Notes: a model not told the origin generated them from the sequence alone. Numbered from the stretch's first letter, positions 7,666 to 15,554 are shown. The stretch is DNA of 22,768 nucleotides from Flavobacteriaceae bacterium (GCA_021648755.1 JAKISG010000031.1:1-22768), one strand, 5' to 3'. Numbers and translations are program-made.

Positions 7666-8271
7666 TTAATTAAACCAAAAATAATAAGTAAAAATTTGTG
7701 TTAATAAACCAATGATAAAGCCTAAAAATACTTCTATTTGTGTATGTGCTTTCAATTTTAATCTAGAAATAGCAACCATACCAAATAATAAGATAATACT
7801 GGCTATTAAAATAAGAATTCTTATTTGATAATGATAGCTTAAAAACATTAAAAACCCTGTTATTCCTCCAATTGCAAGTGTGTGTAGGCTTGTTTTTATT
7901 TTAGCATAGAAGAGTAGAAAAATAAAAAATAATGCAATAGCTGTTGCTATAAATGAAATTGCAAGTAATGAAATTATTTTAAATTCTAAAAGTCTTAACC
8001 CCAATAATAAATTAAGAATAACAAAAAAAATAATTGGAAATTTTCTTTCATTTATTGATTCTAAATGATAACTCTCAATAGTGTTTTTTTGTTTCAGAAT
8101 AAATAAAAAAAATACAGGTATAATATAAGTACTAATAAAAATAACTGAAAGTATTGTATATTCTAATTCTTTAGGTACATATTTTGGTTGAATAATAAAA
8201 AATAATACGGCTCCTATTGTCGAAAACAATACTGGATGAAAGACATAAGTTATTATTTTTTGAAATTTCAA
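7666..8271 (-). CDS. PAP2-like integral membrane protein (possible lipid phosphatase)
   Basis: The 201-residue protein is almost entirely hydrophobic, with about six membrane helices. Residues that resemble the three PAP2 phosphatase motifs are in the right order: NERKFP (74-79, motif 1 region), SLHTLAIGG (128-136, motif 2, usually SGH), and SRLKLKAHTQIE (169-180, motif 3, usually SRxxxxxHxxxD), with Arg170 and His176 in place and Glu180 instead of Asp. This suggests a divergent PAP2 enzyme acting on a membrane lipid phosphate or undecaprenyl pyrophosphate. The weak motif 1 and the Glu substitution mean activity is uncertain. The gene stands between the converging barrel gene and the accC terminator, so it is probably monocistronic. 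I find no clear -7 box. Confidence 0.65.
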   Translation of the reverse strand: MKFQKIITYVFHPVLFSTIGAVLFFIIQPKYVPKELEYTILSVIFISTYIIPVFFLFILKQKNTIESYHLESINERKFPIIFFVILNLLLGLRLLEFKIISLLAISFIATAIALFFIFLLFYAKIKTSLHTLAIGGITGFLMFLSYHYQIRILILIASIILLFGMVAISRLKLKAHTQIEVFLGFIIGLLTQIFTYYFWFN

Positions 8272-8320
8272 AATAATTTTTGTCGTTTTAATAATTACCT
8301 TAAATCATAGTAAAAATGTA

Positions 8321-8354
8321 AACCTGTCATTCTTGCTTTTAAGAATGACAGGTT
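8321..8354 (-). terminator. Hairpin terminating the fabH-accB-accC operon
   Basis: A perfect 14-bp stem, AACCTGTCATTCTT (8321-8334) with its complement (8341-8354), encloses a six-base loop. It lies 17 bases after the accC stop on the minus strand. In that direction it is followed by a run of T interrupted by A and C, so termination is likely but the U tract is imperfect. Confidence 0.7.
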
Positions 8355-8371
8355 CTATAAAAATTTTTGAA

Positions 8372-9718
8372 TTATTCTTCGGGTTGCATTTCAAAATTTT
8401 CCATAAATTTAGTGGTATAATTACCTGTTAAATAATCTGGATGTCTCATTAATTGCTGGTGAAAAGGTATGGTTGTTTTTACACCTTCAATAATAAATTC
8501 TTCTAATGCGCGTTTCATTTTATTTATTGCTTCTTCTCTAGTTTGTGCAGTCGTAATTAATTTTGCAATCATTGAGTCATAATACGGTGGTATTATATAG
8601 CCATCATAAACATGAGTATCTATTCTAATGCCATGACCTCCAGGTGCATGAAAAGTAGTTATTTTACCTGGGCAAGGTCTAAAATTGTTAAACGGATCTT
8701 CTGCGTTTATTCGACATTCAATAGCATGCAATTTAGGTATATAATTTTTTCCAGAAATTGGGACACCTGCCGCTACTAAAATTTGCTCACGAATCAAATC
8801 AAAATTTATTACTTGTTCTGTAATAGGGTGTTCTACTTGAATTCTAGTATTCATTTCCATAAAATAGAAATTACGGTGTCTATCTACTAAAAATTCTACT
8901 GTTCCTGCGCCTTCATATTTAATATATTCTGCAGCTAAAATAGCAGCTTCACCCATTTTTTTACGTAAAGCCTTAGTCATAAAAGGAGATGGTGTTTCTT
9001 CTGTTAATTTCTGGTGACGGCGTTGTATTGAACAATCTCTTTCAGATAAATGACATGCTCTACCTGTAGAGTCTCCAATTACTTGTATTTCGATATGCCT
9101 TGGTTCTTCAATCAATTTTTCTAGGTACATATCATCATTGCCAAAACTAGCTTTTGCTTCTTGTTTAGCAGCATCCCATAATTCTTTAAAATCTTCTTTT
9201 TTCCAGACGGCACGCATTCCTTTTCCTCCTCCTCCAGCTGTTGCTTTTGCCATTACTGGATAGCCCATTTCTGCTGCTAACTTCTCTGCTTCTTCAAAGG
9301 TTTCTAAAATTCCGTCTGAACCAGGAATTATTGGTATCCCTGCGTTTTTCATAGTTTCTCTAGCAGAGGCTTTATCTCCCATTAAATTTATCATTCTTGC
9401 AGTTGCACCAATAAATTTAATATCATGTTCTTCACATATCTTAGAAAACTTTGCGTTTTCAGATAAAAATCCATAACCTGGGTGAATTGCGTCTGAATTT
9501 GTAATTTCGGCAGCTGCAATTATATTTGCCATTTTTAAATACGATTCGCTACTCGCAGCAGGGCCAATACAAACGGCTTCATCAGCAAATTTTACATGTA
9601 AACTTTCTTTATCAGCGGTAGAATAAACAGCAACTGATTTAATACCCATTTCTCTACAGGTTCTAATTACACGCAGTGCAATTTCTCCTCTATTGGCAAT
9701 TAATATTTTTTTAAACAT
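8372..9718 (-). CDS. accC: Acetyl-CoA carboxylase, biotin carboxylase subunit
   Basis: AccC uses ATP and bicarbonate to carboxylate biotin on AccB, the first half-reaction of malonyl-CoA synthesis. The 448-residue protein is of normal length. It has the N-terminal KILIANRGEIALRVIRT (4-20), the ATP-grasp glycine loop GGGGKG (162-167), the bicarbonate and biotin segment ERDCSIQRRHQK (226-237), and MEMNTRIQVEHPITE (287-301) with the metal-binding Glu288 and Asn290 and catalytic Arg292. It is the last gene of a fabH-accB-accC operon, 58 bases after accB, and a hairpin terminator follows. The carboxyltransferase subunits (AccA, AccD) are not in this window. In principle it could serve propionyl-CoA carboxylase, but pairing with AccB and FabH favours fatty-acid synthesis. 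Confidence 0.96.
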   Translation of the reverse strand: MFKKILIANRGEIALRVIRTCREMGIKSVAVYSTADKESLHVKFADEAVCIGPAASSESYLKMANIIAAAEITNSDAIHPGYGFLSENAKFSKICEEHDIKFIGATARMINLMGDKASARETMKNAGIPIIPGSDGILETFEEAEKLAAEMGYPVMAKATAGGGGKGMRAVWKKEDFKELWDAAKQEAKASFGNDDMYLEKLIEEPRHIEIQVIGDSTGRACHLSERDCSIQRRHQKLTEETPSPFMTKALRKKMGEAAILAAEYIKYEGAGTVEFLVDRHRNFYFMEMNTRIQVEHPITEQVINFDLIREQILVAAGVPISGKNYIPKLHAIECRINAEDPFNNFRPCPGKITTFHAPGGHGIRIDTHVYDGYIIPPYYDSMIAKLITTAQTREEAINKMKRALEEFIIEGVKTTIPFHQQLMRHPDYLTGNYTTKFMENFEMQPEE

Positions 9719-9776
9719 TAGTTATAATTCAAAATTAGACATTCAAGATTCAAAAATTTAATATTTTTGAATTGAT

Positions 9777-10250
9777 TTATGATGGGTCAATTAAAAATAA
9801 TGGTTGATCGAATTCAACTGGTGTTGAGTCATCTACTAAAATTTTAACTACTTTTCCAGATATTTCGGATTCAATTTCGTTAAAAAGTTTCATTGCTTCA
9901 ATAACACAAACGACATCTCCTACATTAACGGTATCTCCTACTTCGATAAATAAAGGTTTATCTGGCGATGGTTTTCTATAAAAAGTACCTATTATAGGTG
10001 ATTTTATAGTTATATATTTTGAGTCACTTGAGTTTGATGCTTCAGAAGAGCTTGGTTCTAAAGCTTGAATTGGTGTGTTTATTGGTATTTGTGGCGATTG
10101 ACCAATTGGTGCTTGATGCACAATGGTAGTTTCTGTTTTACCAGTACCTGTTTTGATGGTAATTTTAATATCTTCCATCTCTAATTTTACTTCACTTGTG
10201 CCAGACTTTGCTACAAATTTAATTAATTGTTGAATTTCTTTTAAATCCAT
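9777..10250 (-). CDS. accB: Acetyl-CoA carboxylase, biotin carboxyl carrier protein
   Basis: AccB carries biotin between the biotin carboxylase and the carboxyltransferase. The 157-residue protein has an N-terminal helical segment (1-30), a Pro/Ser/Thr-rich flexible linker (about 40-78), and a C-terminal biotinyl domain (about 80-156) that starts with SPIIGTFYRKPSPDKPLF. The biotinylation motif is EAMKL (118-122), with Lys121 as the modified residue, followed by FNEIESE. Length and layout are standard for BCCP. It starts 25 bases after the fabH stop and precedes accC by 58 bases. Confidence 0.96.
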   Translation of the reverse strand: MDLKEIQQLIKFVAKSGTSEVKLEMEDIKITIKTGTGKTETTIVHQAPIGQSPQIPINTPIQALEPSSSEASNSSDSKYITIKSPIIGTFYRKPSPDKPLFIEVGDTVNVGDVVCVIEAMKLFNEIESEISGKVVKILVDDSTPVEFDQPLFLIDPS

Positions 10251-10275
10251 AATACTTAAGGTTTAGTTTTTTGTT

Positions 10276-11271
10276 TTAATTGTTATATGCCCATTTCATA
10301 TAAATAGATCCCCAAGTAAATCCACCGCCAAAAGCAGTAAAAATAATGGTATCTCCTTTTTTTAATCGGGACTCGTAATCATTTAATAATAAAGGTAATG
10401 TTGCCGAAGTAGTATTACCATATTTCTCAATATTTAACATTATTTTAGATGGGTCTAAATTTATACGGTTTGCTACTGCATCAATAATACGTTTATTAGC
10501 TTGATGAGGTGCTAGCCAAGTAACATCGTCTATAGTTAAACTGTTTCGGTGTAATATTTTTTCACTAACATCTGCCATATTTGATACAGCAAATTTAAAA
10601 ACAGTTCTACCATCTTGATATACAAAATGTTGTCCGTTTTTTATGGTTTCTTCTGATGCAGGTAGTATGGAGCCTCCTGCTTCCACTTTTAAAAATTCTC
10701 TACCGTTACCGTCGCTTCTTAAATATTCATCTTGAAGTCCCAAACCATTAGTGTTTGGTTCAAATAAAACAGCTCCTGCTCCATCTCCAAAAATAATACA
10801 TGTTGCTCTGTCAGTATAGTCTATCATAGATGAATTCATATCTGCTCCTATTAGTAAGACTTTTTTATACCGACCAGACTCTATATAACTTGAGGCTGTT
10901 GACATGCCGTAGAGAAAACTTGAACATGCTGCAATTTGATCAAATGAAAAAGCTTCTGTTGCTCCAATTTTGGTAGCTACAAAAGCTGAAGTTGATGCTG
11001 CTTGCATATCTGGTGTTGCTGTTGCAACAATTACCAATTCAATTTCTTTAGGGTCAAGATTTATTTTTTTAATTAAATCATTTGCAGCATTAATTGCCAT
11101 AAACGAAGTTCCTTTTCCTTTTTCTTTAAGAATTCTTCTTTCTTTTATTCCTGTTCTTGAAACTATCCATTCATCATTAGTATTAACTTTAGTTTCTAAC
11201 TCTGCATTAGTTAATTTGTACTCTGGCAAGTACTTTCCAACTGCGGTAATTGCTGCGGTAATTTTACTCAT
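10276..11271 (-). CDS. fabH: Beta-ketoacyl-ACP synthase III
   Basis: FabH condenses acetyl-CoA (or a branched short acyl-CoA) with malonyl-ACP to start fatty-acid synthesis. The 331-residue protein has the complete catalytic triad: Cys116 in AACSSFLYG, His256 in APHQANKRI and Asn286 in EKYGNTTSA. The C-terminal FTAFGGGFTWGS is also characteristic. Flavobacteria usually make iso-branched fatty acids, so a branched-chain primer is plausible, but this is inferred from the group. It is the first gene of the operon with accB and accC. In many Bacteroidota a gene for ribosomal protein L32 (rpmF) lies just upstream; here the 120 bases before the start contain no such gene and the next gene is a HerA-like ATPase. 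A second fabH elsewhere cannot be excluded. Confidence 0.95.
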   Translation of the reverse strand: MSKITAAITAVGKYLPEYKLTNAELETKVNTNDEWIVSRTGIKERRILKEKGKGTSFMAINAANDLIKKINLDPKEIELVIVATATPDMQAASTSAFVATKIGATEAFSFDQIAACSSFLYGMSTASSYIESGRYKKVLLIGADMNSSMIDYTDRATCIIFGDGAGAVLFEPNTNGLGLQDEYLRSDGNGREFLKVEAGGSILPASEETIKNGQHFVYQDGRTVFKFAVSNMADVSEKILHRNSLTIDDVTWLAPHQANKRIIDAVANRINLDPSKIMLNIEKYGNTTSATLPLLLNDYESRLKKGDTIIFTAFGGGFTWGSIYMKWAYNN

Positions 11272-11391
11272 AAAATGGATTTATATAAAAAACGAATTTT
11301 ATAAAATAGAGTTCAAAGTAATGAAAAATTTTTCACAAAAAACCTAATAAAATCATTTTTTTAATAAAAAAGCGACTATGGGCAATAATGG

Positions 11392-12906
11392 TTATTTTAG
11401 CCTACGCAAAACCTGAAAAACACCTCTTATAAAAGTAGCGCTAGTCAACACTTTTAAAATAGGATTCATTCTAGTGCTTTTTCTAGCTGTAGGTTTTTTA
11501 CGTGTTTTGGCTTTTGCCTTTTTTTTAATTTCTTTCTCTTCTTGTTCGTGTATTTTTTCAATCTTTTTATTTAAAATTTCATAAGCAGATTCTCTATCTA
11601 TTACTTTGTTATATTTTTTATGAATAGATGATGATGTAATAACTTGATCAATTTCAGTTTTAGATAATATATCCATTCTACTCATTGGTGCACGTAACAT
11701 CGTTCTTACTAATGGTGTCGGAATTCCTTTTTCATTTAAACAAGAAATCAATGCCTCACCAATACCTAACTGTGTTAAAACGGTTGCTGTATCATAAAAT
11801 TCAGAATTTGGATAATTTTGCGCTGTCAATTTAATTGCTTTACGGTCATTAGCTGTAAAAGCGCGTAAAGCATGTTGTATTTTCATGCCTAATTGTGACA
11901 AAACACCGCTTGGTATATCTTTAGGGTTTTGTGTAACAAAATAAATTCCAACACCTTTTGATCTAATTAATTTTATAATATTTTCTATCTGAGATAATAA
12001 TGCTTTAGATGCTTCTTTAAAAATTAAATGCGCTTCATCTATAAAAATAACCAATTCTGGTCTTTCACGATCTCCTTGTTCAGGGAAAGTTTCGTAAATC
12101 TCAGCTAATAGCTGCAACATAAAAGTAGAGAATAGTTTTGGTTTGTCTTGAATATCTGTTAATCGTAAAACAGATATTATTCCGTTACCATTTTTAGTTA
12201 CTCTTTGTAAGTCACTTACTTCAAAAGAACGTTCTCCAAAAAATAAATCACCTCCCTGTTGTTCTATTTCTACAACTTTTCTTAAAACAGAACCTGTAGA
12301 AGATGTAGAAATTCGACCGTATGCTGCTTCTATTTTCTTTTTACCTTCATTAGTAGAGAATTGTAAAATTTTTTTAAAATCTTTTAAATCTAATAAAGGT
12401 AGTTTATGATCATCACAATACTTAAATAATATAGCTACAATACTGCTTTGCGTTTCAGACAAATCTAAAATACGAGATAATAAAGTTGGTCCAAACTCTG
12501 ATACTGTTGCTCTCATTCTAGTGCCTTCTTGTTCAGAAATAGTTAATATTTCTATCGGGAAAGATTTTGCTTCAAATTCAAAGCCAATTTTTTTGTGACG
12601 CTCATCTATTTTTAGATGCCCACTACTTGCTTGTGCTAAGCCGCTTAAATCTCCTTTGACATCCATTAATAAAACAGGCACTCCAGCTTCAGATAAATTT
12701 TCTGCAAAGACTTGTAAAGTTTTTGTTTTTCCAGTTCCTGTTGCTCCAGCAATTAAACCATGGCGGGTAATTGTTTTAAGTGGTAATTTGACAAAGGCGT
12801 TTGCTATGGTTTCTTCACCTAACATACCTGCTCCTAAATTTAAAAAATCACCTTCAGTTTTATAGCCTGCTTCAATTTGTTTTATAAATGCTTCTTTATT
12901 TTTCAT
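11392..12906 (-). CDS. HerA/YjgR-like ATPase (DUF853 family)
   Basis: From the ATG at 12906 this is a 504-residue P-loop ATPase related to E. coli YjgR and HerA helicase-like proteins. Walker A is GATGTGKT (residues 54-61), followed by TLQVFAENL and LMDVKGDLSGLA. Walker B is LVIFIDEAHLIF, a HerA/FtsK-type motif; then come SKGVGIYFVTQNPKDIP and the arginine-finger-like RAFTANDRKA. A strongly basic Lys/Arg tail (about the last 60 residues) suggests nucleic-acid contact. The exact role of the YjgR group is not known. A longer frame could begin at GTG 12948, or ATG 12918, but a -7 box overlaps the GTG region, so the later ATG codons are more likely. HerA usually pairs with NurA; no NurA is nearby, so this is the stand-alone YjgR type. 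Confidence 0.87.
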   Translation of the reverse strand: MKNKEAFIKQIEAGYKTEGDFLNLGAGMLGEETIANAFVKLPLKTITRHGLIAGATGTGKTKTLQVFAENLSEAGVPVLLMDVKGDLSGLAQASSGHLKIDERHKKIGFEFEAKSFPIEILTISEQEGTRMRATVSEFGPTLLSRILDLSETQSSIVAILFKYCDDHKLPLLDLKDFKKILQFSTNEGKKKIEAAYGRISTSSTGSVLRKVVEIEQQGGDLFFGERSFEVSDLQRVTKNGNGIISVLRLTDIQDKPKLFSTFMLQLLAEIYETFPEQGDRERPELVIFIDEAHLIFKEASKALLSQIENIIKLIRSKGVGIYFVTQNPKDIPSGVLSQLGMKIQHALRAFTANDRKAIKLTAQNYPNSEFYDTATVLTQLGIGEALISCLNEKGIPTPLVRTMLRAPMSRMDILSKTEIDQVITSSSIHKKYNKVIDRESAYEILNKKIEKIHEQEEKEIKKKAKAKTRKKPTARKSTRMNPILKVLTSATFIRGVFQVLRRLK

Positions 12907-12936
12907 AATTGTTTTCATAAGGTCGCAATTTACGAA

Positions 12937-12944
12937 TAAAGTTA
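12937..12944 (-). promoter_or_regulatory. Possible -7 box for the HerA/YjgR-like gene
   Basis: Minus-strand TAACTTTA differs from TAnnTTTG only in the last base. It lies 30 bases before the chosen ATG at 12906. No good -33 TTTG sits at the expected distance. Its overlap with the upstream GTG reading is the main reason for the later start. Confidence 0.4.
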
Positions 12945-12979
12945 GCACAATTCAAAATGGATTTTTTCATCAGAAAGTT

Positions 12980-12987
12980 TATATTTG
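12980..12987 (+). promoter_or_regulatory. Predicted -7 box for queE
   Basis: TATATTTG is an exact TAnnTTTG match, 16 bases before the GTG start at 13004. The -33 region (about 12957-12960) is poor. Confidence 0.55.
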
Positions 12988-13003
12988 TCCCATAATTTTT
13001 ACA

Positions 13004-13633
13004 GTGAAAAATAAAGAAAAAATAATAATTAATAAAGGAAAATTTCTTCCTTTAATGGAAGAATTTTACACCATACAAGGGGAGGGGTTTCATACAGGTA
13101 CAGCGTCTTACTTTATACGAATTGGTGGTTGTGATGTAGGTTGTCATTGGTGTGATGTTAAAGAAAGCTGGAATGAAAAATTACACCCAGTAACAGCAAC
13201 TGATTTAATTGTTGCAAATGCAAAAAAATACAAAGGTATAACTGTTATTACTGGTGGAGAGCCTTTGATGTGGAATATGGATTATATTACTTCAGCATTG
13301 AGAAAAGAAAATATTAAAGTTCATATTGAAACTTCTGGCGCATACCCTTTAACTGGAAAATGGGATTGGATTTGCCTTTCGCCCAAAAAAAACAAACTAC
13401 CTTTAAAAGAGGTGTTAGAGAAAGCAAACGAATTGAAAGTCATTATTTATAATATGAATGATTTTAAATTTGCAGAGAGTCAATCAAAAAAAGTAAATGC
13501 CGATTGTAAGTTATTTTTACAACCAGAATGGAGTAAAAAAGATAAAATTATTCCTTTAATAATTAATTTTGTTATGGATAATCCAAAATGGAAAATTTCT
13601 TTACAAACTCATAAATATTTAAAAATTCCTTAA
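13004..13633 (+). CDS. queE: 7-carboxy-7-deazaguanine synthase
   Basis: QueE is a radical SAM enzyme that converts 6-carboxytetrahydropterin to 7-carboxy-7-deazaguanine, a step towards preQ0 and queuosine in tRNA. The 209-residue protein has the 4Fe-4S motif CDVGCHWC (Cys43, Cys47, Cys50), the CX3CX2C spacing of radical SAM enzymes, preceded by EEFYTIQGEGFHTG and RIGGC. The SAM-binding TGGEPL is at 83-88. Length matches QueE. The start is GTG at 13004, 16 bases after the -7 box; I see no good ATG nearby. The gene is monocistronic, divergent from the HerA-like gene. queC, queD and queF are not in the window. Confidence 0.94.
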   Translation: MKNKEKIIINKGKFLPLMEEFYTIQGEGFHTGTASYFIRIGGCDVGCHWCDVKESWNEKLHPVTATDLIVANAKKYKGITVITGGEPLMWNMDYITSALRKENIKVHIETSGAYPLTGKWDWICLSPKKNKLPLKEVLEKANELKVIIYNMNDFKFAESQSKKVNADCKLFLQPEWSKKDKIIPLIINFVMDNPKWKISLQTHKYLKIP

Positions 13634-13649
13634 ATTCCTTTTATTGACC

Positions 13650-13692
13650 TCATTGAATATCCAAAGTAGACTCGCTTTTTCATATTCAATGA
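13650..13692. repeat. 11-bp inverted repeat downstream of queE
   Basis: TCATTGAATAT (13650-13660) is perfectly complementary to 13682-13692, with a 21-base spacer that itself contains AAAG and CTTT. There is no T tract on either side, so it is not a typical intrinsic terminator, though it may protect or end the queE mRNA. Confidence 0.6.
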
Positions 13693-13885
13693 TAATCAGT
13701 TACTTATTTTTAGCTTTTCTAACGATTAGATTTTTAAAAAATATAATATGCTGAAAAATGAGATGTTAAGTTTTTTTAAAAACAAAAGTATAAGTTCTCT
13801 TGATTGAATATCGTCATCAAAAATAGTAAATTTAATATAAATTAGGTTTATTTTAAAAGATTCAATATTTTTTGTATTTATTGGT

Positions 13886-13933
13886 TTTGTATTAACAATT
13901 AATTATATATTTGTATTAACAATTAACTATATA
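13886..13933 (+). repeat. Tandem 24-bp repeat overlapping the DUF4476 gene promoter
   Basis: The 24 bases at 13886-13909 are repeated at 13910-13933 with one C/T difference. Both copies start with TTTGTATTAACAATTAA. The second ends 2 bases before the ATG at 13936. Confidence 0.9.
13906..13913 (+). promoter_or_regulatory. Predicted -7 box created at the repeat junction
   Basis: TATATTTG, an exact TAnnTTTG match, spans the join between the two 24-bp repeats. TTTG at 13886-13889 could serve as the -33 element with a 16-base gap. The start codon is 22 bases further. Confidence 0.6.
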
Positions 13934-13935
13934 AA

Positions 13936-14964
13936 ATGAAAAAAATACTACTAATAGCGCTATTAATATTCAGTAACTCAATATTCTCTCAACAGTCTAG
14001 TTTAAGTGTTTTTTCTGAAAGAGGAGATGAATTTTATTTATATTTAAATAATATTAGACAAAATGAAACTCCAGAGATTAATATAATAGTTGATGGTTTA
14101 ACCAGTAAATATTATCAAGTTAAAATTTTATTTGTAGATAAAAATCTAAGCCAAATACAAAAAAATTATTTAAAGGTTATTGATAGTAATGAAAAAAGTG
14201 GAGAGGTAGCTTATAAGATTAAAGAAAACAAAAATGGAGAATTGGCACTTCTCTATGCTTCATTTACTCCTTTTACTGAGGTTTTACTTCCAAATGATAA
14301 TACTGCTGTAGTTCATCATAATACGACACCTATGCCTGAAATAGGAGTTACTACACAAATGCTAACAACTAATAATGATTTAAATGAAGATAATTTCAAT
14401 GTTGGTATTAATATTGATGGTTTCAATGTAGGTGTAAATGTCTCAAACAATTCACTTCCAAATGATAATGTTACTGCACCTATGCCTGAAATAGGAGTTG
14501 TTACTACTACAACACAAACAGTAACAACAACAACAACAACAAATAATGATGGTCTAAACGGAGATAATTTCAATTTAGGTATGAATGTAAATATTAATGA
14601 TGGGATTTTGGATACACCTGCCGATGCCGATGTGACAACTTCTGATGCAGTTATTGTTGAAACGACTGATTGTTATATTTTAAATAATACTGATTTTAAC
14701 GATGCCTTTGATTTAATTAAAAGCAAATCCTTTTCTGATTCTAAATTAATTTTAGCAAAACAAATAACAAAAAGCAATTGTTTAACGGTAATACAAATAA
14801 AAAAGATTACTACCTTATTTACTTTTGAAGATACAAAGTTAGAATTTGCAAAATATGCTTATCACTTTTGTTATAACCCCGAAAGTTATTGGAAAATTAA
14901 TGGTGCTTTTAGTTACGAAAGTTCAATTGAAGAATTAAATGAGTTTATTGAATCTCAAAATTAG
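13936..14964 (+). CDS. Secreted DUF4476-domain protein with internal repeats
   Basis: A 342-residue exported protein of unknown function. The signal peptide (1-19) ends NSIFSQQ. Residues 20-118 form an N-terminal domain of beta-like segments (FYLYLNNIRQ, YYQVKILFVDK). Residues 118-220 are low-complexity and contain two imperfect copies of one unit, each with LPNDN, then PMPEIGV, a Thr-rich run, NND and DNFN(V/L)G-N. The second copy has an expanded Thr stretch encoded by ACA repeats. The C-terminal domain (about 247-342) resembles DUF4476, with Cys246, Cys282 and Cys312 and helices such as DFNDAFDLIKSKSFSDSK. DUF4476 proteins are common in Bacteroidota but I know of no assigned function. It has its own promoter and stands before another small secreted protein. 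Confidence 0.8.
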   Translation: MKKILLIALLIFSNSIFSQQSSLSVFSERGDEFYLYLNNIRQNETPEINIIVDGLTSKYYQVKILFVDKNLSQIQKNYLKVIDSNEKSGEVAYKIKENKNGELALLYASFTPFTEVLLPNDNTAVVHHNTTPMPEIGVTTQMLTTNNDLNEDNFNVGINIDGFNVGVNVSNNSLPNDNVTAPMPEIGVVTTTTQTVTTTTTTNNDGLNGDNFNLGMNVNINDGILDTPADADVTTSDAVIVETTDCYILNNTDFNDAFDLIKSKSFSDSKLILAKQITKSNCLTVIQIKKITTLFTFEDTKLEFAKYAYHFCYNPESYWKINGAFSYESSIEELNEFIESQN

Positions 14965-15111
14965 AAAAATACTTTAGTAACAAAATTTATTTTTAAAATT
15001 TAGAATTAAAAAACAGTTAGGTTGACATTTAAAATATGTTTTTCTATACTTTGATAAAACAGTTATAAGGAGCTATAAGGCTATTTAAGACTTTATTTCA
15101 ATTAGTTTTAT

Positions 15112-15119
15112 TATATTTG
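15112..15119 (+). promoter_or_regulatory. Predicted -7 box for the small secreted protein gene
   Basis: TATATTTG, an exact TAnnTTTG match. It overlaps an in-frame TTG codon at 15117, which is therefore inside the promoter and cannot be the start; the ATG at 15156 is the better choice. Confidence 0.6.
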
Positions 15120-15155
15120 TGCAAATATTTTGATTCTAAACTGCTTTATAAAATT

Positions 15156-15554
15156 ATGAAAAAATTATTACTATTTATTTTTGTTCTTCTTTTTACAATA
15201 AGTTCATTTGCTCAAGAGAAATCATTTGAAGAAAATATCACACAGTTAATGTATGCTAAAAATGGTATGAGCGCAATTGAAAATATTACACCTGAATTAA
15301 CAAAAACTATTTCTGCCAATAATAAAACTAAATTTAGTGCTAAATTAGATGTCCTTAAAACAGAATTTATTCAAAATACGAAGGCACAATTAAAAGAAGA
15401 ATATACAAATAGTCAAATTGTCGCAATCTATACGGAGTATTATTCAGATAAAACTAATTATACAGACCAAACAAATGATTTTTTTTCAAAATATAGAAAA
15501 CTTAAGGAAGTATTTTTTAGAGATGCAAAATTATTATATGTTGAATATCAATAA
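15156..15554 (+). CDS. Small secreted protein of unknown function
   Basis: From the ATG at 15156 this is a 132-residue protein. An upstream in-frame TTG at 15117 lies within a -7 promoter box, so I reject it. The signal peptide is MKKLLLFIFVLLFTISSFA, cleaved before QEKS. The mature part is charged and probably helical: three helices can be drawn, around ENITQLMYAKNGMSAI, KFSAKLDVLKTEFIQNTKAQLKEEY and FFSKYRKLKEVFFRDAKLL. The NSQIVAIYTEYYSDKT segment is reminiscent of C-terminal parts of DUF2059-type periplasmic proteins, but this is a weak resemblance. It is likely periplasmic or extracellular, with no lipobox. No operon partner; it converges on purM. Confidence 0.65.
   Translation: MKKLLLFIFVLLFTISSFAQEKSFEENITQLMYAKNGMSAIENITPELTKTISANNKTKFSAKLDVLKTEFIQNTKAQLKEEYTNSQIVAIYTEYYSDKTNYTDQTNDFFSKYRKLKEVFFRDAKLLYVEYQ

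Larger units (their letters stand above)
13634..13935. other. Intergenic stretch between queE and the DUF4476 gene
   Basis: This holds a hairpin-like inverted repeat (13650-13660 with 13682-13692) just after queE, and a 24-bp tandem repeat with an embedded promoter at its right end. A 19-codon frame at 13748-13807 is too short to call. I see no other gene. Confidence 0.6.

Noticed and set aside
10970..11347. Plus-strand frame overlapping the 5' part of fabH
   Set aside because: Antisense to fabH, whose catalytic residues are intact; the extra codons come from the AT-rich gap.
13004..13633. A preQ1 riboswitch near queE
   Set aside because: The leader between the -7 box and GTG is only about 10-16 bases, too short for one, and no preQ1 aptamer pattern is visible.
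13748..13807. A 19-codon frame in the queE to DUF4476 gap
   Set aside because: Too short to separate from chance and with no supporting signal.
14316..14573. Val-rich minus-strand frame inside the DUF4476 gene
   Set aside because: It is the complement of the Thr/Asn repeat region and reflects base composition only.
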